Below are positions 1 to 5,852 of a DNA stretch of 11,178 bases, piece after piece. This DNA comes from an uncultured Pseudogracilibacillus sp. (GTDB taxonomy: Bacteria > Bacillota > Bacilli > Bacillales > Amphibacillaceae). The position numbers and the translations under genes were made by a program. The stretch's first letter is position 1, and each line of letters opens with the position of its first letter. The notes under the pieces are model-generated. The model saw only the letters and a list, made by a program, of their open reading frames with translations. It was not told the DNA's origin and did no database searches. The DNA lies in the NCBI GenBank assembly GCA_937960785.1, contig CALGOZ010000013.1, positions 1-11,178 of the forward strand, written 5' to 3'.

Positions 1-104
1 CTCAACCTTTTCGCGGCGTGCGTCTATCGGTAAAGTTGCGTTCGTTTTTGCACTCAACCTTTTCGTGGCGTGTATCCCCGCGGTAAGGTTCGGAAAATTT
101 TATC
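1..104. repeat. 52-bp tandem repeat, two copies (left array)
   Basis: Two consecutive 52-bp units begin at 1 and 53. Their first 20 bases differ at one position only (C/T at unit position 14); the second halves have diverged. Each unit has weak dyad symmetry: AACCTT at its left and AAGGTT or AAAGTT about 25 bases on, so each copy could fold into an imperfect hairpin. The units share the blocks AACCTTTTC and TCTATCGG, the period and a T-rich tail with the three-copy array at the right edge. The array probably continues left of the window. No coding capacity is apparent. Confidence 0.8.
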
Positions 105-399
105 ATAAGTTATTCCTTGTTCGAGCTGATGTGGTAATGCTCGGGGAATTTTCTATAAGTTGATCCATGTTCACGATAATATAGAAAGATCCAAGAATGT
201 TTTTTGAGCCGGGACACATTTGAAGAGATAGGGAAGTCTTGTTTTAGCTGATATTCAGGTTAATAGATTAAAAACAAATGAGTTTTCATCCAAAACCCAA
301 TCCGATCCTAAGTCCGTTTAGAGCTTAACTAAGATTAACTCTTACGCTCGTACAAGATTGTCGAAGATGCAAGGAGTAGTAGAGTTTTTAAAAATAGAA
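105..399. other. Geneless stretch with decayed 52-bp repeats
   Basis: From about 91 to 180 degenerate copies of the same repeat can be traced: CGGAAAATTTT (91) and CGGGGAATTTT (142) lie 51 bases apart, and each is followed by ATAAGTT and a CC-TGTTC block. From about 190 to 399 I see no open reading frame with a ribosome binding site, no RNA gene and no recognisable element. Confidence 0.45.
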
Positions 400-427
400 A
401 AGTAGTGATGAAAAACCATCACTACTT
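400..427 (-). terminator. Rho-independent terminator of the DUF47-pit operon
   Basis: A perfect 11-bp inverted repeat (AAGTAGTGATG and CATCACTACTT) encloses a 6-base loop and lies 14 bases past the pit stop codon. Read on the minus strand the stem is followed by a T-rich run (TTTTCTATTTTTA), as expected for intrinsic termination of the leftward operon. The plus strand has an A-rich continuation, so it is mainly a leftward terminator. Confidence 0.85.
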
Positions 428-441
428 AAAAAATATATGTA

Positions 442-1440
442 TTAAAAGAAAAAGTTTAATATGTAAAAAGTAATTCCAGCAAGTAATCCTGAGATAGGTA
501 ATGTAATAATCCAAGTAATTACCATGCGTTGTGCTGTTCCCCATTTTACTCCTTTAATTCGGTGTGCAGAACCGACACCAAGGATAGAAGAGGAGATAAC
601 GTGCGTTGTACTTACTGGTAAATGTAAAAATGTAGCTCCGAAAATTACAAGGGCACCAGTTGTGTCTGCCGCAACACCGTTAACTGGACGGATCTTCATA
701 ATTTTACCGCCGACAGTTTTAATAATTCGCCATCCTCCCATCGCTGTACCTAAAGCAATGGCAAGCGCACAAATGAATTGTACCCAAAATTGAACATCGT
801 CGTGGGTTTGATAGTTGTTGACAATTAAAGCCATTGTAATGATACCCATAACTTTTTGTGCATCGTTCGTTCCGTGGGAATAGGCTTGTAATGCTGCGGT
901 AACGATTTGAATACGGCGGAATCGTCGATTTGTCTTAGCTAAATTATTGTTTTTAAAAACAACTTTAAAAATTGAGTACACAATAAAACCGATGACAAAG
1001 GCGATCAAAGGTGAAAAAATTAATGCTTGAATGATCGTACCAAAGCCACTGAAATTAATCACGCCAAAGCCTGCTGCCGCAATCGCTGCACCGGCAATGG
1101 AACCGATTAATGCGTGAGAGGAACTGCTCGGTATACCGAAATACCAGGTAACTAAGTTCCAAATAATCGCGGCGATTAGAGCGGCTAATATGATCGTTGA
1201 TCCGTTATCAAGAGCGAAAGGGTCGACGATATCTTTTGTAATTGTTTTTGCTACTCCGGTAAATGTCATTGCTCCTAAGAAATTCATGATTGCTGCAAGA
1301 GCAATTGCTACTCGTGGTCGCATCGCTTTTGTCGATACACTTGTCGCAATCGCGTTAGCTGTATCGTGGAAGCCGTTAATAAAGTCGAATACGACGGCGA
1401 ATATGACGATTAATACCGTTATAAATAACACACTATCCAT
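442..1440 (-). CDS. pit: Low-affinity inorganic phosphate transporter, PiT (PHO4) family
   Basis: A polytopic inner-membrane carrier expected to import inorganic phosphate, probably as a metal-phosphate complex coupled to protons or sodium. Both halves of the PiT inverted repeat are visible. The first has the signature GFHDTANAIATS (residues 23-34) and GIPSSSSHALIGS (102-114). The second has SHGTNDAQKVMGI (188-200) and LPVSTTHVISSSI (274-286). Hydrophobic segments cover most of the chain, with a basic cytoplasmic loop around 159-177. At 332 residues it matches the short bacterial PiT type, close to B. subtilis Pit, and is complete. It starts 18 bases after the DUF47 stop codon, so the two are co-transcribed; the Shine-Dalgarno AGAGAGG lies in that gap at a rather long 12-base spacing. 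Sulfate-permease-like PiT relatives (CysP) exist, but the DUF47 partner favours phosphate. Confidence 0.93.
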   Translation of the reverse strand: MDSVLFITVLIVIFAVVFDFINGFHDTANAIATSVSTKAMRPRVAIALAAIMNFLGAMTFTGVAKTITKDIVDPFALDNGSTIILAALIAAIIWNLVTWYFGIPSSSSHALIGSIAGAAIAAAGFGVINFSGFGTIIQALIFSPLIAFVIGFIVYSIFKVVFKNNNLAKTNRRFRRIQIVTAALQAYSHGTNDAQKVMGIITMALIVNNYQTHDDVQFWVQFICALAIALGTAMGGWRIIKTVGGKIMKIRPVNGVAADTTGALVIFGATFLHLPVSTTHVISSSILGVGSAHRIKGVKWGTAQRMVITWIITLPISGLLAGITFYILNFFF

Positions 1441-1458
1441 AATGTCTAAAAACCTCTC

Positions 1459-2076
1459 TTACGCATTTTTCATAATGACAGCTTCTAGTGTATTGGCAAC
1501 GGCTTCGCAATAGTCAGTAATACGTTCTAGTTCTTCATAAATTTCTTTGTACTTAATTAAGGTAATTGGATCCTTTTCGTTATTGAACAAGTTTTTTAAA
1601 GATTCGCGCCGTAAATCGTCGCATTTCGATTCATAGTCTTTAATTCTAATAATATGTTCCCGCATATCGAGCAACTTCTTTTGAGAAATTAATTCGATTG
1701 ATTTATGTATTTCAATCACACTTTTATTAATAAAATCTAAAAACTTCTTCATATAATGATCAAATTTTTCAATCGAATATATATCGAGTAAAGCTGCTGT
1801 ACCTTCCATTCCATCGAGCACATCGTCCATATGAGTAGCTAGGGCCAGAATGTCCTCTCGTTCAATCGGTGTTATAAATACTTTGTTTAAGTCATGAATA
1901 ACTTTGTGAACGAGCCCATCCCCTTTATTTTCGTAAAACTTCATCGTTTCGGCGAATTCTTTTACGTCCTTTGAATTATTGAAATCAAAGGTAACAAAAT
2001 ATTCCGTGCTTTCGATTAAGTTTTTCGAAATGTTACGCATATGGATGTAAAATTTGTCTTCTCGTTTAAAGAACAT
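1459..2076 (-). CDS. DUF47/PhoU-like accessory protein of the Pit transporter
   Basis: A soluble, largely helical protein of 205 residues from the chosen ATG, the same length as B. subtilis YkaA, which also precedes pit. DUF47 proteins resemble PhoU: antiparallel helices with acidic metal-binding motifs. Acidic helix stretches of that type are visible around residues 49-53 (ENKGD), 83-91 (MDDVLDGME), 148-156 and 180-190. The family is thought to modulate Pit activity rather than carry phosphate itself; that role is inferred here from gene pairing. An in-frame TTG at 2091 would add five residues, but the ATG at 2076 is preceded by GAGGTG at 7 bases and gives the usual MFFKREDKF start. It is the first gene of the two-gene operon. 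Confidence 0.88.
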   Translation of the reverse strand: MFFKREDKFYIHMRNISKNLIESTEYFVTFDFNNSKDVKEFAETMKFYENKGDGLVHKVIHDLNKVFITPIEREDILALATHMDDVLDGMEGTAALLDIYSIEKFDHYMKKFLDFINKSVIEIHKSIELISQKKLLDMREHIIRIKDYESKCDDLRRESLKNLFNNEKDPITLIKYKEIYEELERITDYCEAVANTLEAVIMKNA

Positions 2077-2102
2077 GACATGACACCTCAAGTTTAATAG
2101 TC

Positions 2103-2131
2103 GCTATATAAATATTAGCTTATTATGTCGA
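2103..2131 (-). promoter_or_regulatory. Candidate sigma-A promoter of the DUF47-pit operon
   Basis: Read on the minus strand, TCGACA (-35, 5/6) and TATAGC (-10, 4/6) are separated by 17 bases. Transcription would begin about 20 bases upstream of the ATG at 2076. The match is moderate and other AT-rich hexamers lie nearby. Confidence 0.4.
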
Positions 2132-2156
2132 AATCGTACACCTATTACCCTTGGAT

Positions 2157-2184
2157 TTTACATACTCGTTACAATTGCGTGACG
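2157..2184. promoter_or_regulatory. Possible PhoP-box-like direct repeats
   Basis: TTTACA (2157) and GTTACA (2168) are spaced exactly 11 bases apart on the plus strand, followed by a weaker GTGACG at 2179. B. subtilis PhoP binds TT(A/C/T)ACA repeats with this 11-bp period. The site would lie roughly 60 to 90 bases upstream of the predicted DUF47-pit start. Phosphate control of a pit operon is plausible, but the box is short and AT-rich DNA gives such matches by chance. Confidence 0.25.
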
Positions 2185-2303
2185 GGTTTGGAATATAAAG
2201 GTAAAACGTTATCAAATTAATTTCTTTTAAGATAAACAATTACTTTTTTGTTGTTTTTTGATATAAAAATTCTAACAATGAATTGTACTCTTATTACACA
2301 ATT

Positions 2304-2332
2304 TTGCCAATAAGGGATATATATAGTATGAT
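2304..2332 (+). promoter_or_regulatory. Sigma-A promoter of the membrane-anchored protein gene
   Basis: TTGCCA (-35, 5/6) and TATGAT (-10, 5/6) are separated by exactly 17 bases. The predicted start near 2339 leaves a leader of about 25 bases that contains only the ribosome binding site. Confidence 0.7.
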
Positions 2333-2363
2333 GAGAGTAAACTTGAATTAGGAGAAAGGGAAA

Positions 2364-3020
2364 ATGGCATTACCTCATAGGTCTCCAAATTGGGGTCATC
2401 AAAGAACTAATGGAGGGGGATGGCAACCGAATTGGTGGATTATTTTAACTATAGTTATAGTAGCCGGAGCAATTTTTTCGATGCAAAAAGATGGTTCGCT
2501 AGTTGCGACCTTTAATAACTCGACTTTTGATGATGATGTGGTTGATTATTTAAATGTTAGCCGAGAATATAGCTTATTTATCTATGAGGATGTTAATCCG
2601 ACGCTTGAAAATTTAGATGTTGTTTCTTCAAAAAGAATCGAAGATGTACATATTGTCCATCAGTCATTCCAAGAAGATATCGTGGCCTTAAAACCACCGA
2701 AACACTTTGAAACATACGATAAATTATTAATTGAATCTGTAGTTCAAACGGATCGAATCTTAGAAGAGGCAATTGAAGCTAAGTTCGGTAATCCTGATGC
2801 ATACAACTTATTAGTTGAACGGCTTAATTCGACAATTATGGAATTGCATGGAGAGTTAAAGAAAGCCTTGACGAATCGGGAAATTCCTTTTGAAGAAAAA
2901 GCCAATGGTCTAATAGAATATCATGTAAGAGTAAGTAATTCTGGAAAAAGCACGATACAATCCTGGGATAATGATCGTTTTCAGGAGCGTTGGGAGCAAA
3001 TTCAAGGAGAGAAAGAATAG
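2364..3020 (+). CDS. Membrane-anchored helical protein of unknown function
   Basis: I do not recognise this 218-residue protein. The first 23 residues are polar and rich in Gly, Asn, Trp and His and carry no lipobox. One hydrophobic segment follows (about 24-39, starting WWIILTIVIVAG). The remaining 180 residues are hydrophilic, acidic and helix-prone, probably an outside-facing four-helix-like domain. The block VALKPPKHFETYDKLL (107-122) resembles the 'L-x-PP-x-x-[FH]' turn seen between helices in several secreted Bacillus proteins; that comparison is from memory and weak. The ATG is preceded by AGGAG plus a second AAAGGG, so the start is well supported. It has its own promoter and terminator, is divergent from the phosphate operon and converges on acs, so context suggests no function. 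Confidence 0.8.
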   Translation: MALPHRSPNWGHQRTNGGGWQPNWWIILTIVIVAGAIFSMQKDGSLVATFNNSTFDDDVVDYLNVSREYSLFIYEDVNPTLENLDVVSSKRIEDVHIVHQSFQEDIVALKPPKHFETYDKLLIESVVQTDRILEEAIEAKFGNPDAYNLLVERLNSTIMELHGELKKALTNREIPFEEKANGLIEYHVRVSNSGKSTIQSWDNDRFQERWEQIQGEKE

Positions 3021-3175
3021 ATAGTAAGTTTATACAGAATCATATTGGTCGCTTTATATTTAGTTGTCCTTTGTTCGATTGTATGTGTAAGCTAGTTATA
3101 AACTTTTATGCTTATTAAGATCTAGACATTAATTATTAATCGTGTCGAATTCTTTAAATTGTATATTATATATAA

Positions 3176-3218
3176 AAAATCCGAACTTAGGTGTTTAAGA
3201 CTTCTAAGTTCGGATTTT
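3176..3218. terminator. Bidirectional terminator between convergent genes
   Basis: Perfect 15-bp inverted repeats (AAAATCCGAACTTAG and CTAAGTTCGGATTTT) enclose a 13-base loop. The arms begin with AAAA and end with TTTT, so a U-tailed hairpin forms on either strand. It lies 30 bases beyond the acs stop codon on the minus strand and 155 bases beyond the rightward gene, and can serve both. Confidence 0.85.
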
Positions 3219-3247
3219 AAGACTTTTAAAACTTCAGTTTAATAAAT

Positions 3248-5203
3248 TTAAATCTGTAGTTTTATTTGTTCCTTTATATGATTGATGATTGACGGATCAT
3301 CTAAGCCGGTCAAGTCTCCTGTTACTTCTCCGGTAACGGCGATTTCTTTTAGTAGGCGGCGGACGATTTTTCCGCTTATTGTTTTTGGCAGTTCATCAAC
3401 AACAATGACGGTCTTTGGTTGGGCAATTTTCCCAATGTGCTCGATAATATTGGAAGTTACTCGTTCTTTTAATCCTTCGAGATCATCTTTCTGAGAAGTT
3501 CGGACGAAAACAAGAGGTACTTCACCCTTAATATCATCCGGTATCCCTATGACGGCTGTTTCGGATACACCCCTTACTTCGAGGACGGCACTTTCCATTT
3601 CCATCGTGCTTAGACGGTGGCCGGCGACGTTAAAGGCATCGTCACTTCGTCCAACAACCCAGAAATGACCGTCTTTATCGTATAAAGCTAGATCACTAGA
3701 AAAGTAGGCATCTTCTACCTGGCTATAATATTCTTTATAGAAACGTTCCGGTTCATTCCATAAAGTTCTTGATAACATTGGAAAAGGTGTACGGATAATT
3801 AAATTACCAAGGACATTTGGTGGTACAGAATTACCTTCATCATCAACAATGTCTAACTGTACACCTAAGAACTGAATACCTGCAGAACCTGGTTTCATTG
3901 GTGTTAACCAAGCAGCATGGGAAAGTGGGGTCCCTGCTGTTTCTGTTTGCCCCCATGTATTATTGACATAAATTTTACCTTTACCCAGGACATCATGTGT
4001 CCATTGCCAAGTTTCAGGATCAAAGGGTTCTCCGACGAGGGATACGACATCTAACATACTTAAGTCAAATCGATTTAAAACTTCTTCACCTAGACTTTTT
4101 AACATACGTAAGGCTGTCGGTGCGGTGAATAGCTTATTTACATGATACTTTTCCATGATACGGTATAGTTGGTCTGAACTTGGATAATCGATCGCACCTT
4201 CATATACGACCGTTGTAACACCGTTTGCTAAGGCACCGGCGATTCCCCAAATATGCATTGTTAACCATCCGATATCCGCTGTACACCAAAAGATGTCGTC
4301 AGATTGGTGGTTCATATGATTTTTAGCATAGATATAGTTTTGAACGACGAAGGCCATTCCTGAATGAACGACACCTTTAGGTCTTCCCGTCGTCCCACTC
4401 GTATAAAAAACGATTCCAGGTTCATTAGCTTCTAATTTTTCTGGCTCGCACACACGACTCTGTTTTTGAATGATTTCATCCCACCAATGGTCCCTACCGT
4501 CTTTCATTTCAACTTTGGTATTTAAACGGTTGACGACAATTACTGCCTTTACAGTATCAATTTCATCGATTATTTGATCAACTTTTTCTTTTAATTTGAT
4601 AGTATTACCACGTCGTGGAGTTGCATCTGTAGTGACGATTACTTTTGGTTTGAAGTTTATGAGGCGATCTCGTAATGAATTTTGTGAAAAACCTGAGAAA
4701 ATAGAATTGTACACGGCTCCTATACGGAAACAGGCAAGAACAGCGATAAAAGCTTCGGCTAAATTAGGTAAATAAATTGCGACGCCATCACCTTTTTTCA
4801 CACCGAGAGATTTAAGGGCATTGGCAAAACGATTTACTTCTGCAAGTAACATATTATAGGTGTAAAACTTGGAACTTCCATCTTCACTTTCCCAAATTAG
4901 TGCAACTTTATTCCCTCGCCCCTTTTCGACATGACGGTCGAGTAGGTTAATTGATGGATTACTAATTCCATTAACGAAAAATTTAAAGTCTGGTAAAGAT
5001 CCTTCTAAAGTTTTTGTCCATGGTTCGTACCAAGTTAGATTCTGAGCAACTTCATCCCAAAAGCTGACAGGATCTTCATGGGATTTCTTAAGTAGTTGTT
5101 CAAACGCTTCTTGACTCCCTGCTGGGGTATTCTGGGATTTTTCTCCTTTTGGCTTTATTAATTGACTGCTTTCCACAACTTGCAAAATACCTTGATCTGT
5201 CAT
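3248..5203 (-). CDS. Acyl-CoA synthetase of the acetyl-CoA synthetase family, glycine in the acyl pocket
   Basis: An AMP-forming carboxylate:CoA ligase: ATP adenylates the acid, then CoA displaces AMP. The length (651) and the N-terminal ACAS_N region (about 45-100, SFWDEVAQNLTWYEPW) are those of Acs, not of the shorter AcsA type. Visible are the ATP loop YTSGTTGRPKG (267-277), WCTADIGWLT (306-315), LVGEP (389-393), the TWGQTE motif (416-421), the hinge region GRSDD (518-522), GHRL (528-531) and LPKTISGKIVRR (605-616) with catalytic Lys612, which is also the usual acetylation target. Acetate-specific Acs enzymes read TWWQTE; here the second Trp is Gly418. That change is known to open the pocket to longer or larger acids, so the substrate may be propionate, butyrate or a hydroxyacid rather than acetate. 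The start has GGGAGGAG five bases upstream. The gene is monocistronic, with no acu genes beside it. Confidence 0.9.
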   Translation of the reverse strand: MTDQGILQVVESSQLIKPKGEKSQNTPAGSQEAFEQLLKKSHEDPVSFWDEVAQNLTWYEPWTKTLEGSLPDFKFFVNGISNPSINLLDRHVEKGRGNKVALIWESEDGSSKFYTYNMLLAEVNRFANALKSLGVKKGDGVAIYLPNLAEAFIAVLACFRIGAVYNSIFSGFSQNSLRDRLINFKPKVIVTTDATPRRGNTIKLKEKVDQIIDEIDTVKAVIVVNRLNTKVEMKDGRDHWWDEIIQKQSRVCEPEKLEANEPGIVFYTSGTTGRPKGVVHSGMAFVVQNYIYAKNHMNHQSDDIFWCTADIGWLTMHIWGIAGALANGVTTVVYEGAIDYPSSDQLYRIMEKYHVNKLFTAPTALRMLKSLGEEVLNRFDLSMLDVVSLVGEPFDPETWQWTHDVLGKGKIYVNNTWGQTETAGTPLSHAAWLTPMKPGSAGIQFLGVQLDIVDDEGNSVPPNVLGNLIIRTPFPMLSRTLWNEPERFYKEYYSQVEDAYFSSDLALYDKDGHFWVVGRSDDAFNVAGHRLSTMEMESAVLEVRGVSETAVIGIPDDIKGEVPLVFVRTSQKDDLEGLKERVTSNIIEHIGKIAQPKTVIVVDELPKTISGKIVRRLLKEIAVTGEVTGDLTGLDDPSIINHIKEQIKLQI

Positions 5204-5275
5204 ATCTACTCCTCCCTAGCTTCAAAAAATTATAATTCTGTTCGCCTATTAAATAAAATTAAGCGAAGGATTAAC

Positions 5276-5304
5276 TTAATATAGGAAAGTGCTAAATATA
5301 TCAA
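5276..5304 (-). promoter_or_regulatory. Candidate sigma-A promoter of the acyl-CoA synthetase gene
   Basis: Read on the minus strand, TTGATA (-35, 5/6) and TATTAA (-10, 4/6) are 17 bases apart. The implied start near 5269 gives a leader of about 65 bases. The surrounding DNA is AT-rich, so other assignments are possible. Confidence 0.45.
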
Positions 5305-5330
5305 TTGTAAATAATTACTCCTTAGTAAAC

Positions 5331-5353
5331 TTTGTTGAATTAAATTCAACAAA
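5331..5353. promoter_or_regulatory. Perfect 23-bp palindrome upstream of acs, probable operator
   Basis: Half-sites TTTGTTGAATT and AATTCAACAAA are exact reverse complements around one central A. The site lies about 60 to 85 bases upstream of the predicted acs start. The size and symmetry suit a dimeric regulator. It resembles but does not match the Rex (TTGTGAA-N4-TTCACAA) and Bacillus FadR consensus sites, so the owner is unknown. No regulator gene is adjacent. Confidence 0.5.
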
Positions 5354-5811
5354 AATACAAATAAATAAAGCACAAGTTTAAATTATAATGTAATAAGAAG
5401 ATACAAAGAGTAGAGGCTGAGTAGATAGGTATCACTGCAATGTTAAGCGCTTTCATTTTTGTGTTGGAAGTTTAATGGTAACTGAGGCTATAGGAAACTA
5501 CAATTAGATGAATTATATTTAAAAGCATAATACAATTTTGTTAATAAATGTATTTGTTTAATATTTTACTATGGGACTGGTTCATTTTTCAATAGTACTT
5601 TTTAATCAATCTTGGAAAAGTTTAATTCTATTTGATATAGGAAATTTAAAATATGATCAGCTAACTTTATAAGATTATAGGAAGAAAAAATCTTCCTAAC
5701 AAAGCCACTGAATTAAAAAATTAATACGATTAAAGTCGGAAGTCTTTCTGATAAGTGGATTCAAACGAGGTTTACGTTTAAGGGAATGTAGAACAGACTT
5801 GCTTGTAGTAT
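5354..5811. other. Long geneless stretch between acs and the metal operon
   Basis: Apart from a cre-like element (5441-5456) and a small perfect hairpin (TAGGAAGA, five A, TCTTCCTA at 5678-5698), this AT-rich DNA holds nothing I can name. Stop codons are frequent in every frame I followed. The hairpin is not followed by a convincing U-tract on either strand. The stretch is long for this genome type and could hide a small RNA, but I have no positive evidence for one. Confidence 0.4.
5441..5456. promoter_or_regulatory. cre-like element (possible CcpA site)
   Basis: Read on the minus strand, ATGAAAGCGCTTAAC matches the CcpA consensus WTGNAANCGNWNNCW except at the penultimate position, where the C falls one base late. 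The central AAGCGCTT core is intact. It lies about 170 bases upstream of the predicted acs start; carbon catabolite control is known for acs genes in Bacillus, but this distance is unusual for direct repression. Confidence 0.3.
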
Positions 5812-5847
5812 AAATAATAAGCTAGGACAGAGCCTAGCTTATTATTT
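5812..5847. terminator. Terminator of the ArsR/P1B-ATPase operon
   Basis: Perfect 15-bp arms (AAATAATAAGCTAGG and CCTAGCTTATTATTT) enclose a 6-base loop, starting 5 bases past the ATPase stop codon. The stem ends in T-rich sequence, TTATTATTT, and its symmetry means it may act in both directions. Confidence 0.85.
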
Positions 5848-5852
5848 TAAAA

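Noticed and set aside
1190..1513. 107-codon plus-strand reading frame across the pit/DUF47 junction
   Set aside because: It is antisense to two well-supported genes and has no start signals or family resemblance.
2077..2091. Upstream in-frame TTG start for the DUF47 gene, adding five residues
   Set aside because: The ATG at 2076 has GAGGTG at 7 bases and gives the family's usual N-terminus and 205-residue length; the TTG would place that Shine-Dalgarno inside the gene.
5346..5456. Minus-strand 36-codon hydrophobic reading frame starting at ATG 5456
   Set aside because: It has no ribosome binding site, it ends inside the 23-bp palindrome and its start lies on the cre-like site; composition is what AT-rich non-coding DNA gives.
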